Of a DNA stretch of 64,000 nt, positions 26,789 through 36,514 are shown in pieces. The stretch's first letter is position 1, and each line of letters opens with the position of its first letter. The notes below the pieces were generated by a model. That model had not been told where the DNA came from and did not search any database. It saw nothing but the letters and a program-made list of their open reading frames with translations. A program made the position numbers and the translations under genes. This DNA is from Bacteroidia bacterium. GTDB taxonomy: Bacteria; Bacteroidota; Bacteroidia; B-17B0; Aurantibacillaceae. Where the stretch lies: assembly GCA_016787785.1 (NCBI GenBank), contig JAEUTO010000006.1, positions 186,001-250,000 of the forward strand, written 5' to 3'.

Positions 26789-27778
26789 TTGAAAAATTTA
26801 AAACATATACTTTTCTTTGTTACTCTAATTTTCTGTTCCAATATTTTTCTTGGGCAAATTAGAGTAAGCGCCGTTTTAGATTCCTCTAAGATCAGAATAG
26901 GTGAGCAGGTAAAATTGGATCTGTATGTGAATTACGACGCCTCACAACGCGACCTTAAGATCCAATGGCCATCTATTGGCGATACGATTACAGGCAAAGT
27001 TGAGGTTGTTTCTATTACACCTATTGATACAACAATTCCCGATAAAAACAATCCAACCATTTACCAACAGCACCAGCAAATATTAGTGAGCGCCTATGAT
27101 AGCGGCTATTTTGCCGTGCCGGGTTTTAAATTTATAGTGAACGATGATACGGCCCGCCCATTCTTTACAGAAACACTTTTGCTGGAAGTGCATACCGTTC
27201 CTACCGATACAAGTATCACAAAAACAAAGGATATAAAACCACCTTTTAATGAAGAATTTAACTGGAAGTGGTACCTCGATTATATTTATTGGGGAATTGG
27301 GATCATAGTTTTTATCGCTGGAGTGATTCTTCTAACGGTTTACTTTACGAAGCGAAATAAACAGGTTGTCATTGTCCCGGAGAAACCCAAGATTCCCGCG
27401 CATATTACTGCGCTCGCGAGTTTAGAAAAGATTAAAGCAGAACAGATTTGGACAGAAGGGTTGGTAAAAGAATATTATTCATCAATTTCGGATGCAGTGC
27501 GTTTATATATCGAGGAACGTTTTAATGTTAATGCTTTAGAGAGTACTACGGATGAGATCATGAAAGCATTTAGAACCCAGGTAGTAGATAAACAAAGTAA
27601 AGAAAAACTAGAGCAAACATTGACCTTAAGCGATCTTGTAAAATTTGCAAAATTAACGCCTATCGAAGACGAACATAAATTCACTTTACAAAATGCTTTT
27701 GATTTTGTGAATGGAACTAAACGTGAAGAAGAAGTTACAATACCCGAACCTCAAACAAATAATCAACCAACGCAGTGA
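26789..27778 (+). CDS. Membrane protein of the Bat operon (DUF4381-like)
   Basis: 329 residues with a signal peptide (residues 1-22, IFLGQ), an extracytoplasmic beta-rich domain, one membrane segment near residues 168-188 and a cytoplasmic helical tail. Proteins of this layout occupy this position between DUF58 and batA in Bacteroidota. Function is unknown; it probably anchors or senses for the vWA complex. Start is TTG at 26789, two bases after the previous stop, and the end overlaps the batA GTG start (GTGA). Confidence 0.8.
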   Translation: MKNLKHILFFVTLIFCSNIFLGQIRVSAVLDSSKIRIGEQVKLDLYVNYDASQRDLKIQWPSIGDTITGKVEVVSITPIDTTIPDKNNPTIYQQHQQILVSAYDSGYFAVPGFKFIVNDDTARPFFTETLLLEVHTVPTDTSITKTKDIKPPFNEEFNWKWYLDYIYWGIGIIVFIAGVILLTVYFTKRNKQVVIVPEKPKIPAHITALASLEKIKAEQIWTEGLVKEYYSSISDAVRLYIEERFNVNALESTTDEIMKAFRTQVVDKQSKEKLEQTLTLSDLVKFAKLTPIEDEHKFTLQNAFDFVNGTKREEEVTIPEPQTNNQPTQ

Positions 27779-28785
27779 TAAGTTACTTTAATGATATTCA
27801 GTTTGCTGAAAAGCATTGGTTCTGGTTAATGTGCCTTCTGCCATTAATGGTGGTTTGGTACATCCTTCGCTTAAAAAAACTTGAAGGTGAGTTCAATTAT
27901 TCTTCATTTACTTTATTTCATAAAATAAGATCCTCTGGTAAAGCAAAATTCCGTCATTCACTATTTGCTTTGCGTTTAATTGCTTTTGCGTTAATAATTG
28001 CTGCATTGGCAAGGCCACAATCGCGCAGTAGCTGGAAGGATAGTAAAACAGAAGGGATTGATATCGTTATCTCCCTAGACGTTTCTTTGTCCATGCTTGC
28101 AAAAGATTTTAAGCCAAACAGGATGGATGTGGCTAAAGATGTTATTGTTGATTTTATTGATGCACGTCCGAATGATAGAATTGGTTTGGTGATTTTTGGC
28201 GGTGTTGCGTTTACGCAATGCCCTTTAACTAGTGATCACAAGGTTTTAAAGAACATGTTCACCCAGGTTAAAGCCGGTTCGTTAGATCAGGGAACAGCAA
28301 TTGGTTTAGGCTTAGCAACTGCGGTGGCGCGCATTAAAGAAAGTAAAGCAAAAAGTAAAGTAATTGTGTTTGTGAGTGATGGAGTAAATAACGTTGGAGA
28401 GGTTGCGCCGCTCACTGCGGGTGAGTTGGCCAAAACTTATGGTATTCGCGTGTATTGTATTGGCGTGGGTTCAAAGGGAAAAGCGTTACAACCTGTTGCT
28501 ATTTATGCCCCGGGAGAATATGAATATGATTATGTAGATGTTGATGTGGATGAAAAAGTGATGACAGAGGTTTCTGAAATGACCGGTGGGCAATATTTTA
28601 GGGCAACCAACAAAGAAAGTTTGGTAAATATTTACAAAGAAATTGATAAAATGGAAAAGACCATTGTTAGTGAAAAAAGTTTCACCAACAAAGCCGAACA
28701 TTTTTTACCGTTAGCCTTAGGCGCGGCAGTATTATTGTTATTAGAATTTTTATTGCGTTATACTTTGTTTAGAGCGGTACCATAA
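27775..28785 (+). CDS. batA: Aerotolerance protein BatA (vWA domain)
   Basis: 336 residues. N-terminal membrane segments, a vWA domain with the metal-ion-dependent adhesion motif DVSLSM (DxSxS) near residue 103, and a C-terminal membrane segment. Bat proteins were linked to oxygen tolerance in Bacteroides fragilis; in other species the effect is mild and the true role is uncertain. Start is GTG, overlapping the previous stop codon by four bases; its stop overlaps the batB ATG by one base. Confidence 0.93.
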   Translation: MISYFNDIQFAEKHWFWLMCLLPLMVVWYILRLKKLEGEFNYSSFTLFHKIRSSGKAKFRHSLFALRLIAFALIIAALARPQSRSSWKDSKTEGIDIVISLDVSLSMLAKDFKPNRMDVAKDVIVDFIDARPNDRIGLVIFGGVAFTQCPLTSDHKVLKNMFTQVKAGSLDQGTAIGLGLATAVARIKESKAKSKVIVFVSDGVNNVGEVAPLTAGELAKTYGIRVYCIGVGSKGKALQPVAIYAPGEYEYDYVDVDVDEKVMTEVSEMTGGQYFRATNKESLVNIYKEIDKMEKTIVSEKSFTNKAEHFLPLALGAAVLLLLEFLLRYTLFRAVP

Positions 28786-29825
28786 TGTTTAAATTTGAAC
28801 ATACTATTTACTTTTATGCATTTGCTGCATTGCCAGTGATGTTAATACTGGTAATATGGTATTTTGTTTCTCGCCGTAAAAAATTAAAACGTTTGGGCGA
28901 ATCAAATCTTATCTCTGCATTGGTTCCGTATTCAAGTAAACGAAAGCGTATTATAAAAGTTATTTTATTTATGCTTGGTTTTAGCAGTTTGGTTATTGCT
29001 TTATGCAACCTGCAAACCGGGAGCAAATTAACCGAAGTAAAACGGGAAGGTGCAGATATCATCGTTTGTATTGATGTTAGTAATAGTATGTTGGCACAAG
29101 ATCTTAGTCCTGATCGTTTAACGCGTGCAAAATACGCTTTAGAAAAAATGATCGATGGTTTGGAGGGCGATCGTTTAGGTCTGGTGATATTTGCCGGCGA
29201 AGCCTATGTTCAATTACCAATTACAACAGATTATAGTGCCGCGAAATTATTTTTGGAATCAATTAGCCCCGGTATGGTTCCGGTGCAGGGAACAAATGTT
29301 TCTGACGCGATCATTAAAGCATCTGAATCATTCAGTAGTGATGAAGGCAAGAACAGAGCCATCATTTTAATTACGGATGGTGAGAATCACGACTCCGAAG
29401 CGTTAAAAGCAGCGGAGGACGCAAATAAAAAAGGAATAATGATAAGTACTATCGGCATTGGATCTGAAAAAGGAGTTCCAATTCCGTTAATTGAAAATGG
29501 TGTTATTAAAGGTTATAGAAAAGATAAAGACGGACAAACAGTTATTACAAAACTAAATGTTAACTTATTAAAATCCATTGCGTCAAAAGCAAACGGTGTT
29601 TTTGTTCAGGCTAGCCAGGCAGATATTGGTTTAGGCGCGGTGCTTGATAAAATTGGCGAGTTGGATAAAGCGCAAATTGAAAATAAAATGTATACGGATT
29701 ATGAAGACCAGTTTCAATGGTTTTTAGGTTTGGCTTTAATTTTATTTTTTATTGAATTTTTAATAAGTGAAAGGGTAAGTGAGTGGTTTAAGAAAATTAA
29801 TTTATTTGGAAATGCTGTTAAATAA
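28785..29825 (+). CDS. batB: Aerotolerance protein BatB (vWA domain)
   Basis: 346 residues, paralogous to BatA. Two N-terminal membrane segments, the metal-binding motif DVSNSM near residue 98, TDGENHDSEAL as the distal vWA motif, and a C-terminal membrane helix. It probably forms a complex with BatA at the inner membrane, with MoxR as chaperone. The coding region overlaps the start of batC by 14 bases if batC begins at 29812. Confidence 0.93.
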   Translation: MFKFEHTIYFYAFAALPVMLILVIWYFVSRRKKLKRLGESNLISALVPYSSKRKRIIKVILFMLGFSSLVIALCNLQTGSKLTEVKREGADIIVCIDVSNSMLAQDLSPDRLTRAKYALEKMIDGLEGDRLGLVIFAGEAYVQLPITTDYSAAKLFLESISPGMVPVQGTNVSDAIIKASESFSSDEGKNRAIILITDGENHDSEALKAAEDANKKGIMISTIGIGSEKGVPIPLIENGVIKGYRKDKDGQTVITKLNVNLLKSIASKANGVFVQASQADIGLGAVLDKIGELDKAQIENKMYTDYEDQFQWFLGLALILFFIEFLISERVSEWFKKINLFGNAVK

Positions 29826-30534
29826 TATCCGATATTTTATAGTTACATGTTTGTTCTTTGCAACGGCTATGTTGTTTGGACAAAAGGATGCGATGAATAT
29901 ATATGATGGTAATAAGATGTACTACGAGGGAAGAACGATAGATGCTACCGATCGTTACAGAGAAGCATTAAAGATCAATCCTAATAATCAAAAAGCAAAT
30001 TTTAACCTTGGCAATTCTTTATATAAAAATGCACTTCAAATAAAAGCGAGTAAACAAAATTTTATACAGGGTGGAAAAAAAGTTACGCCTGATTCGCTAG
30101 CCGCTTTGGTTTTTGACGAAGCTGCACAGAGTTTTGCACAGGTAGCAAATTCAATTTCAAATAAAGATACCTTGCACCAGGCATGGCATAACATCGGTAA
30201 CTGTTATCTGCAGAAGAAAGACTTTGGCCAGGCTGTAGATGCGTACAAAAAATCATTGAAATTCAATCCCAAAGATGAAGAAACGCGTTATAACCTTGCT
30301 TATGCATTAAAGAATATGCCTAAGGATAAAAAAGGTGGTGGTGGCAGCGGCAATCCAAAAGAAGAAGATAAAAAAGATCAGAAGAAAAATGCTGCGCCTC
30401 AACAAAATCAAATGAATAAAGACCAGGCAGAGCAACTGTTAAAAGCTCTAATGAACCAGGAGAAAAAATTACAGGATAAACGTAAGCAAAAGCAGGAAGA
30501 TGCTTCAAAAACGTCAGTAGATAAAGATTGGTAA
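29812..30534 (+). CDS. batC: Aerotolerance protein BatC (TPR)
   Basis: About 240 residues. Signal peptide (MLFGQ near residue 24), two or three tetratricopeptide repeats (YEGRTIDATDRYREALKINP, DFGQAVDAYKKSLKFNP) and a lysine/glutamine-rich tail ending VDKDW, typical of BatC. ATG 29812 is preferred over 29779 because the signal peptide follows it directly. The TPRs should bind periplasmic faces of partner proteins such as BatB or BatD. Confidence 0.9.
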   Translation: MLLNNIRYFIVTCLFFATAMLFGQKDAMNIYDGNKMYYEGRTIDATDRYREALKINPNNQKANFNLGNSLYKNALQIKASKQNFIQGGKKVTPDSLAALVFDEAAQSFAQVANSISNKDTLHQAWHNIGNCYLQKKDFGQAVDAYKKSLKFNPKDEETRYNLAYALKNMPKDKKGGGGSGNPKEEDKKDQKKNAAPQQNQMNKDQAEQLLKALMNQEKKLQDKRKQKQEDASKTSVDKDW

Positions 30535-30554
30535 TTTTACATTAGAAACTAAAA

Positions 30555-32354
30555 ATGAAAACGAACAAAATAAAAAATAAGTGGATACTATTAATAGTGT
30601 CTTGCTTTTTTATTTTTTCAGCGCAAGCACAAAGTTTTTATTCACAGGTAAGCTCTAAACGCGTGCAGGTGGGTGTTCCTTTTGAATTTGCTATTGTGCT
30701 CACGGTTAGTGGCACCAATTATGTTCCGCCAAGTTTTAAAGAGTTTGATGTAGTTAGCGGTCCCAACCAAAGTAATTCTGTACAATACACCAATGGTGTG
30801 ATGAGTCAGCAAATAGTTATTTCCTATGGCTTGGTTCCTAAAAAAGAAGGCAAGGTAACTATTGGTGCAGCAAGTGTAGTGGCGGGCGGACAAAAATTAG
30901 AAACCACACCCATAACAATTGAGGTTGTTAAAGGTGCAGCAGGTAATCAAAACAACTCAAATCCAACCGATGACCCGAAGTATAGCAGTAAAGTGAGTGG
31001 GGGAGATGTTTTTATCAGAACCGGCGTTAGCAAAAACAAATGTTACGTTGGCGAGCAGGTTACCATTACTCAAAAAGTATACTCTCGTTTGCAAATGATC
31101 GGTTTTCAAAAATTTGCACAGCCAACCTATGATGGTTTTTATTCGCAGGCTCAGGAATCAATAAGTAAAGGACAAGCAATTGTTGAGAATGTAGATGGTG
31201 TAAATTATTATACTTACGAATTGTTTCGCAGCTCTGCCATTGCTAATAAAACCGGAAAGATAAGTTTAAGTACCGTTGAAGGTGATGTTGTTGTAAGAAG
31301 ACAAACAAATGCAAAACCGAAAAATATATTCGAGCAGTTCTTTGGATCTGCCGGTTACGAAGATGTTCCGGTTACTGTAAAAAGTAAGCCATTGGTGGTT
31401 GAAGTTTTAGATGTGCCGCAGCAAGGCCGTCCGGCAAGTTATTATGGTGCTGTTGGTGATTTTTCATACAAAGTTGCAGCTACACGTAATGAATTAAAAG
31501 CAAATGATGCCTTTAATTTGAAAATGACCATCAGCGGTAAAGGGAATATAAAATTAATAGACGCGCCAAAATTAAATTTGCCGGAAAGTTTTGAGACCTA
31601 TGATCCAAAAATTTCGGAGTCAGGAAACACAAAAACATTTGATTATTTAATTATTGCAAGAAGCGAAGGCGAATATAAATTAGAGAACCTTGATTTTTCA
31701 TATTTTAGTTTAGATCAAAAAAAATACGTCACCATTTCGGCACCGGAAATTAAGATCACCGTATTACCTGCCGACCCTAATAGCAAAGGCGCCCAAGTGT
31801 ACGTCCAGCAAAGTCAGGTTAAAGAAACCGAAAATGATATTCGCTATATTAAAAAAGGCAGTTTTGTTTTGTTGAAGTCAGAAACAGAATTTTTTAATTC
31901 ATCATTACATATTTTATTACTGATCCTGCCTCTGCTAGCTTTGGGCACTGGTTTGTTTTTAAGAAGGAACTACATTAAAAACAACAGTAACGTTGTTTTA
32001 GTTAAAGAGCGTAAAGCTGCGAAGCTGGCAAAAAAACAACTTGTGAACGCTGAAAAATTAATGCAGCAAAATAAAAAGGACGAGTTTTATACCGAGATAT
32101 TAATGGCTTTAAATAGTTACATCGGTAATAAATTAAATATTCCTGTTGCCGATCTTTCTCGTGAAAAAATTACCACTGTATTAAATAAAAAACAAGTAGA
32201 CCCTCAAAGTACTGCTAAGTTAGTCTCTACATTAGAGACTAGCGAGTACGCCAAATATGCGCCGGGTGCGGTAAGTGGCGATCTTCAACAAGTGTATAAA
32301 AACACAGTGGAATTAATTACTGATCTTGAAGAACAATTAAATAAGAAAGTGTAA
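30555..32354 (+). CDS. batD: Aerotolerance protein BatD
   Basis: 599 residues. Signal peptide (SAQAQ near residue 26), a long beta-rich periplasmic region containing the BatD repeats (FYSQVSSKRVQVGVPFEFAI, TRNELKANDAFNLKMTISGK), one membrane helix near residues 452-472, and a cytoplasmic helical tail with LMQQNKKDEFYTEILMALNS. It is the largest Bat component and probably a scaffold. It begins 20 bases after batC and is followed by batE after three bases. Confidence 0.92.
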   Translation: MKTNKIKNKWILLIVSCFFIFSAQAQSFYSQVSSKRVQVGVPFEFAIVLTVSGTNYVPPSFKEFDVVSGPNQSNSVQYTNGVMSQQIVISYGLVPKKEGKVTIGAASVVAGGQKLETTPITIEVVKGAAGNQNNSNPTDDPKYSSKVSGGDVFIRTGVSKNKCYVGEQVTITQKVYSRLQMIGFQKFAQPTYDGFYSQAQESISKGQAIVENVDGVNYYTYELFRSSAIANKTGKISLSTVEGDVVVRRQTNAKPKNIFEQFFGSAGYEDVPVTVKSKPLVVEVLDVPQQGRPASYYGAVGDFSYKVAATRNELKANDAFNLKMTISGKGNIKLIDAPKLNLPESFETYDPKISESGNTKTFDYLIIARSEGEYKLENLDFSYFSLDQKKYVTISAPEIKITVLPADPNSKGAQVYVQQSQVKETENDIRYIKKGSFVLLKSETEFFNSSLHILLLILPLLALGTGLFLRRNYIKNNSNVVLVKERKAAKLAKKQLVNAEKLMQQNKKDEFYTEILMALNSYIGNKLNIPVADLSREKITTVLNKKQVDPQSTAKLVSTLETSEYAKYAPGAVSGDLQQVYKNTVELITDLEEQLNKKV

Positions 32355-32357
32355 CAA

Positions 32358-33116
32358 ATGAAAAACAATAAGTACATATTTATTTTATTGGTTTGTTTTT
32401 TATCTTTTTCAATAAAGGGTTATGGTAACGATCTTTTGCAAAAAGCAGAGAAGGCTTATGACTCAAAGAATTATAAAGAAGCAATTACTAATTATGAAAA
32501 ATTAGTAAGTGATGGTTACAGGTCTTACCAATTGTATTTTAATTTGGGCAATGCTTATTACAGGAATAATGAGTTGGGAAAGGCAATTTATTATTACGAA
32601 TTAGCGAGGAAAGTAGATCCAAATGATGAAGATGTAAGGATCAATTTAGGAATTGCTGCTGCCAAAACCATTGATAAGATAGATTCAAAGGAGAATTTTT
32701 TTATCAGTGCTGTTAAAACAAATCTGCTTTCTTCTTTTACAACTAATACCTGGGCCTGGTTCTCTATTGGTTCTATTGCTATTGCAAGTTTACTATTCTT
32801 TATCTTCGTTAATTCCTCCACATTAATAATTAAACGAATTTCATTTTTATTGAGTTGTGTTTTAGTGATTACTTTTGTTCTGACTTATTTTTTAGGTTAC
32901 TCTGCCTTACAATCCAAAGTAGAAAATAAATTCGCGATCATTACAGCAAAAGAAGTTAAGATCATGAATGAACCTACGGCTTCGGCTAGTTCTAAGTTCA
33001 GTTTGCATGAAGGCACAAAAATTCGTGTGGTTGAAAACAACGGTAACTGGTTACTTATTAAACTCGATAATGGTAACGAAGGCTGGTTGAAAGTAAGTGA
33101 TGTGGGAATTATTTAA
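32358..33116 (+). CDS. batE: Aerotolerance protein BatE (TPR and SH3)
   Basis: 252 residues. Signal peptide, TPR units (YDSKNYKEAITNYEKLVSDG, NELGKAIYYYELARKVDP), two membrane segments about residues 130-185, and a C-terminal bacterial SH3-like domain (MNEPTASASSKFSLHEGTKI, then NGNEGWLKVSDVGII). The last gene of the Bat operon. It converges on lipA with a five-base gap and no obvious terminator. Confidence 0.9.
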   Translation: MKNNKYIFILLVCFLSFSIKGYGNDLLQKAEKAYDSKNYKEAITNYEKLVSDGYRSYQLYFNLGNAYYRNNELGKAIYYYELARKVDPNDEDVRINLGIAAAKTIDKIDSKENFFISAVKTNLLSSFTTNTWAWFSIGSIAIASLLFFIFVNSSTLIIKRISFLLSCVLVITFVLTYFLGYSALQSKVENKFAIITAKEVKIMNEPTASASSKFSLHEGTKIRVVENNGNWLLIKLDNGNEGWLKVSDVGII

Positions 33117-33121
33117 GCCTA

Positions 33122-33985
33122 CTAAAAAATATGCTTCTCGGCATGATAAGAAGAACGCACTAATGGCCCACTTTCAACAAACTTAAATCCTTTACTTAAA
33201 GCGTAATCTTTATACTTTTTAAAATCATCAGGATGTACAAAACGCGCAACAGGTAAGTGTTTTGGGGTAGGTTGTAAGTATTGGCCAATTGTTACTACAT
33301 CACATCTTACGTTAGCAAGATCATCAATGGTTGCGTAAACTTCTTCGTCCGTTTCTCCCAAGCCAACCATAATACCACTTTTTGTTTTTACTCCCGCTTC
33401 ATCCAAACGTTTTAAAACTTCCATGCTGCGATCGTACTTGGCTTGTATACGCACCTGCGCGGTTAAACGTCTTACGGTCTCGATATTATGTGAAACAATA
33501 TCGGGTTGAGCGTCAATAATACGTTGTAGATTTTCCCATTTGCCTGCAAAGTCAGGAATTAAACATTCAAATTTTGTTTCAGGACTAATAGCGCGAATTT
33601 CTTTAATGGTCTCTGCCCAAATAATAGAACCGCCGTCTTTAAGATCATCCCTGTCAACACTCGTAATTACACAGTGTTTAACACCCATTAATTTTACAGA
33701 GTCTGCAATACGTTTTGGTTCATCCCAATCTGCCGGTTTTGGCTTACCTGTTGCCACTGCGCAAAAACCGCAACTGCGTGTACAGATATTTCCTAAGATC
33801 ATAAATGTAGCAGTGCCTGCGCCCCAGCATTCGCCCATGTTAGGGCAGTTGCCACTTTCGCATATAGTGTGTAATTTGTGTTTACTTACTATGCCGCGAA
33901 CTTTAACATACTCTTCGCCAGTAGGTAATTTTACACGTAACCAATCTGGTTTTTTGATCTTTTGAATTTCTTGAGTGGGTTCCAT
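33122..33985 (-). CDS. lipA: Lipoyl synthase LipA
   Basis: 287-residue radical SAM enzyme that inserts two sulphur atoms into octanoyl groups on E2 and GcvH lipoyl domains. Auxiliary cluster [12 protein letters not shown] and radical SAM cluster CTRSCGFC are intact. The C-terminal [13 protein letters not shown] motif supplies the conserved serine. Its product is needed by the pyruvate dehydrogenase E2 encoded at 61261-62832. It abuts the next minus-strand gene. Confidence 0.97.
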   Translation of the reverse strand: MEPTQEIQKIKKPDWLRVKLPTGEEYVKVRGIVSKHKLHTICESGNCPNMGECWGAGTATFMILGNICTRSCGFCAVATGKPKPADWDEPKRIADSVKLMGVKHCVITSVDRDDLKDGGSIIWAETIKEIRAISPETKFECLIPDFAGKWENLQRIIDAQPDIVSHNIETVRRLTAQVRIQAKYDRSMEVLKRLDEAGVKTKSGIMVGLGETDEEVYATIDDLANVRCDVVTIGQYLQPTPKHLPVARFVHPDDFKKYKDYALSKGFKFVESGPLVRSSYHAEKHIF

Positions 33986-34750
33986 TTAATACCATTTTGA
34001 TCCAAACACAAAACCTACGTGAAAGGTCACAACTAAGTTTTCAGCCGGATTTCTTGCCATGATAGGTAAAGCTTTTGGGAAAAAATCTACAGAGATGCCT
34101 GTTTCAATGGCACGAATAAGATTGGTATAGGGCGAGTATTCAAAACTTAAATTAAATTTTGCACTTCCACCGGGATAAATTTTTGTTTCTGCTAAACCGT
34201 CAGAGAAAGCGCCGCGGCCAACAACGCTATCCTGCGTAAAACTTTCAGTATCAAATTTTACAACATCCGGACTTGTTTGTCCGGTTGTGCTATTTTGCGA
34301 TCTGTAAACCTGAACATAATATGGTTTTGCAAACGCTAAAGTTGGCCCTATAGAATAACTGTAACGTACTTCAACAGCTTTGTTATCTGCTTTTGAGAAT
34401 AATACTTTTTGCATGCCCACGGAGCCTCGTAACAAAAAAACCTGGTTTATTTTTCCATACACAAATCTTTTTTTGTCTTGTGCTGAACCACTAACTTTTA
34501 CTTCTTTTGGATGCCTTAAGGACTGAAAATCGATCTCATAAAACGAACGGCTTTTTGCGGTAATGTGCTTGCCGCGACGATATAAAAAACCTAAACCACG
34601 TGTGTTAGCGTAAATTTTACCCGAGCCTTCGTTCCTATATAGCACATTTAGGGTAGTGCCTTCATCATTATTTAGTGCAGGCTTATCTTGTGCAACCGAA
34701 AGATCGCTTAAAAAGAAGCAAAACATAAGTATGTAAAGGACCCTAAACAT
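33986..34750 (-). CDS. Probable outer-membrane beta-barrel protein, function unknown
   Basis: 254 residues with a signal peptide (SVAQDK near residue 20). The rest alternates hydrophobic and polar residues with many aromatic strand ends, and terminates VVTFHVGFVFGSKWY, with an aromatic C-terminus as in outer-membrane barrels. I recognise no family. It is directly upstream of lipA with no gap, so the two share a transcript. Confidence 0.65.
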   Translation of the reverse strand: MFRVLYILMFCFFLSDLSVAQDKPALNNDEGTTLNVLYRNEGSGKIYANTRGLGFLYRRGKHITAKSRSFYEIDFQSLRHPKEVKVSGSAQDKKRFVYGKINQVFLLRGSVGMQKVLFSKADNKAVEVRYSYSIGPTLAFAKPYYVQVYRSQNSTTGQTSPDVVKFDTESFTQDSVVGRGAFSDGLAETKIYPGGSAKFNLSFEYSPYTNLIRAIETGISVDFFPKALPIMARNPAENLVVTFHVGFVFGSKWY

Positions 34751-34759
34751 TATAACAAA

Positions 34760-34792
34760 TTTAAAGAATTACAAGGTATTATCCTATTTTTG
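34760..34792 (+). promoter_or_regulatory. Likely promoter of the osmC-like gene
   Basis: TATTTTTG at 34785-34792 matches the -7 element TAnnTTTG perfectly; TTTA at 34760-34763, 21 bases earlier, is a weak -33 element. The ATG follows at 34807. Confidence 0.4.
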
Positions 34793-34806
34793 TATAAACA
34801 AAAGTT

Positions 34807-35214
34807 ATGGCAACAAGTTTAGTTAAATATATTGGGGAATTAAGGACAGAAGCCACCCACCTTCAATCGGGCACTGTAATACATACCGATGCTCCTAAAG
34901 ATAACCATGGTAAAGGCGAGGCCTTTTCACCTACGGATTTGACGGCTACAAGCCTTGCCAGTTGTATGATCTCAATTATGGGGATAGTGGCCATGAAAGA
35001 GGGTTTTACTACTGTTGACGGTGCTATTGGCGAGGTTACAAAGGTTATGTACCCCGATCCGCGTAGGATTGGAGAGATACATGTGAAGATAACTTTTTCT
35101 AAAAAAAATTATACTGACAAGGAAAAGCGAATGTATGAGCATGCAGCCCATACCTGCCCGGTAGCAAAAAGTTTACACCCGGATATAAAACAGGTAGTGG
35201 AATTTATATGGTAA
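34807..35214 (+). CDS. OsmC/Ohr family peroxidase-like protein
   Basis: 135 residues. The pair of redox cysteines is present: SLASCMISIMG near residue 55 and HTCPVAKSL near the C-terminus. OsmC proteins reduce organic hydroperoxides with a dithiol reductant. The sequence is closer to OsmC/YhfA types than to Ohr. It appears to be monocistronic, with its own promoter. Confidence 0.9.
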   Translation: MATSLVKYIGELRTEATHLQSGTVIHTDAPKDNHGKGEAFSPTDLTATSLASCMISIMGIVAMKEGFTTVDGAIGEVTKVMYPDPRRIGEIHVKITFSKKNYTDKEKRMYEHAAHTCPVAKSLHPDIKQVVEFIW

Positions 35215-35251
35215 TTTTTAACTTATTTTCACGTTAATAGGCTGATCATAC

Positions 35252-36499
35252 ATGTTTAAAAATATAATATACAGCTTATTTACCAAAGGACTGGTTGCGG
35301 TTATCAATTTCTTTATCCTGATCGTTTCGTCAAGGTATTTAGGGGTTAGTTCGCGCGGTGAAATAAGTATTTTTATTTTAAACATTGCTATTATTCAAAT
35401 TGTAAATGAAATTTACACGGGCTACAGTTTAGTTTACTTTATTCCCAAATTTGATCTCAAAAAAATGTATGTGTTTGGGTTGGTTTACACACTTATTTTT
35501 TGTTCGTTAAGTAATGTAGTGGTTGTGTTTTTAAACAAGCAAGTGCCTGGCTATGGTTGGCTGGGTTATATTGTTTCGCTGCTTATAATTATAAATACAT
35601 TTAATTGCGTTATAATTTTAGGAAAAGAAAAAGTTAAGATCTATAATTTTTTAAATCTCATTCAACCGCTTCTATTACTGTTAGGATTAGGATTTTCACT
35701 GATCGTGTTAAAAGAATTTACATTTAGTGCTTACATCTTTCCTTTGTTATTATCCTTTGTGGTAGCATTTATTTATTCTACTGTAGTTGTATTAAAATTT
35801 GATCTGAAATTATCTGCCGGAAAAACCTTTGACATAAAACCAATAATCGTTAACGGATTAATATGTCAGGCTGCTGTGTTAATGCACATATTTTGCAACC
35901 GTTACAGTTATTATTTATTACCAAGCTCAGCCAAAGTAGGCTTATATTCCTCAGCATCTTCTTTAATAGAATCGGTTTTAATTATCGCTAATGGAATATC
36001 GCCGGTATTGTTAGCAAGGGTTGCTAATACAGGTAATACGTTGCGGTCATCCGAAATGACGTTGAGCCTGAGCAAGGCGAGTTTAATTTTTAGTTTTCTG
36101 GCTGTGCTGGTGATCTTTTTATTACCCGAAGATTTTTTTATTTATTTATTGGGCGATGGGTATGTTGGAATTAAACGTTTAATGATGTTGTACTCTCCGG
36201 GAATTTTAATGGTGAGCTTTTTTGGCATCATTTCTAATTACTTTTCTGCATTGGGAAAATTAAAACTGACGCTGGTATGCAATAGTTTTGGTTTTATAAT
36301 TGCGCTGGTGCTTGCACCCATCTTAATTAAGAAATATGATATTGATGGCGCTGCGTATACAGTAAATATAGCCTACCTGGCCGTCGCCCTGGCAATTGGA
36401 ACGGCATTTTTTATCAATAATAAAATGAAGATACAACGCTTATTTAGTTTTAAGAACGATCTCAAGAATTTAAAAGATCTGGTTGCTTCAAAGAATTGA
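35252..36499 (+). CDS. Polysaccharide flippase (Wzx/MATE-like)
   Basis: 415 residues with about twelve membrane segments. FTKGLVAVINFFILIVSSRY followed by LGVSSRGEIS at the N-terminus is typical of polysaccharide biosynthesis transporters that flip lipid-linked glycan units. It opens the region of surface-glycan genes but is separated from them by the L,D-transpeptidase on the other strand, so it may serve another repeat unit. Confidence 0.82.
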   Translation: MFKNIIYSLFTKGLVAVINFFILIVSSRYLGVSSRGEISIFILNIAIIQIVNEIYTGYSLVYFIPKFDLKKMYVFGLVYTLIFCSLSNVVVVFLNKQVPGYGWLGYIVSLLIIINTFNCVIILGKEKVKIYNFLNLIQPLLLLLGLGFSLIVLKEFTFSAYIFPLLLSFVVAFIYSTVVVLKFDLKLSAGKTFDIKPIIVNGLICQAAVLMHIFCNRYSYYLLPSSAKVGLYSSASSLIESVLIIANGISPVLLARVANTGNTLRSSEMTLSLSKASLIFSFLAVLVIFLLPEDFFIYLLGDGYVGIKRLMMLYSPGILMVSFFGIISNYFSALGKLKLTLVCNSFGFIIALVLAPILIKKYDIDGAAYTVNIAYLAVALAIGTAFFINNKMKIQRLFSFKNDLKNLKDLVASKN

Positions 36500-36514
36500 T
36501 CTATTTATAGATCA
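36497..36514. terminator. Bidirectional hairpin between convergent genes
   Basis: Perfect 7-bp stem TGATCTA / TAGATCA with TTTA loop. It overlaps both stop codons of the convergent flippase and L,D-transpeptidase genes. There is no clear T tract, so termination efficiency is uncertain. Confidence 0.35.

Noticed and set aside
33540-33965. Plus-strand frame antisense to lipA
   Set aside because: lipA is certain from its iron-sulphur motifs; the frame is a shadow.
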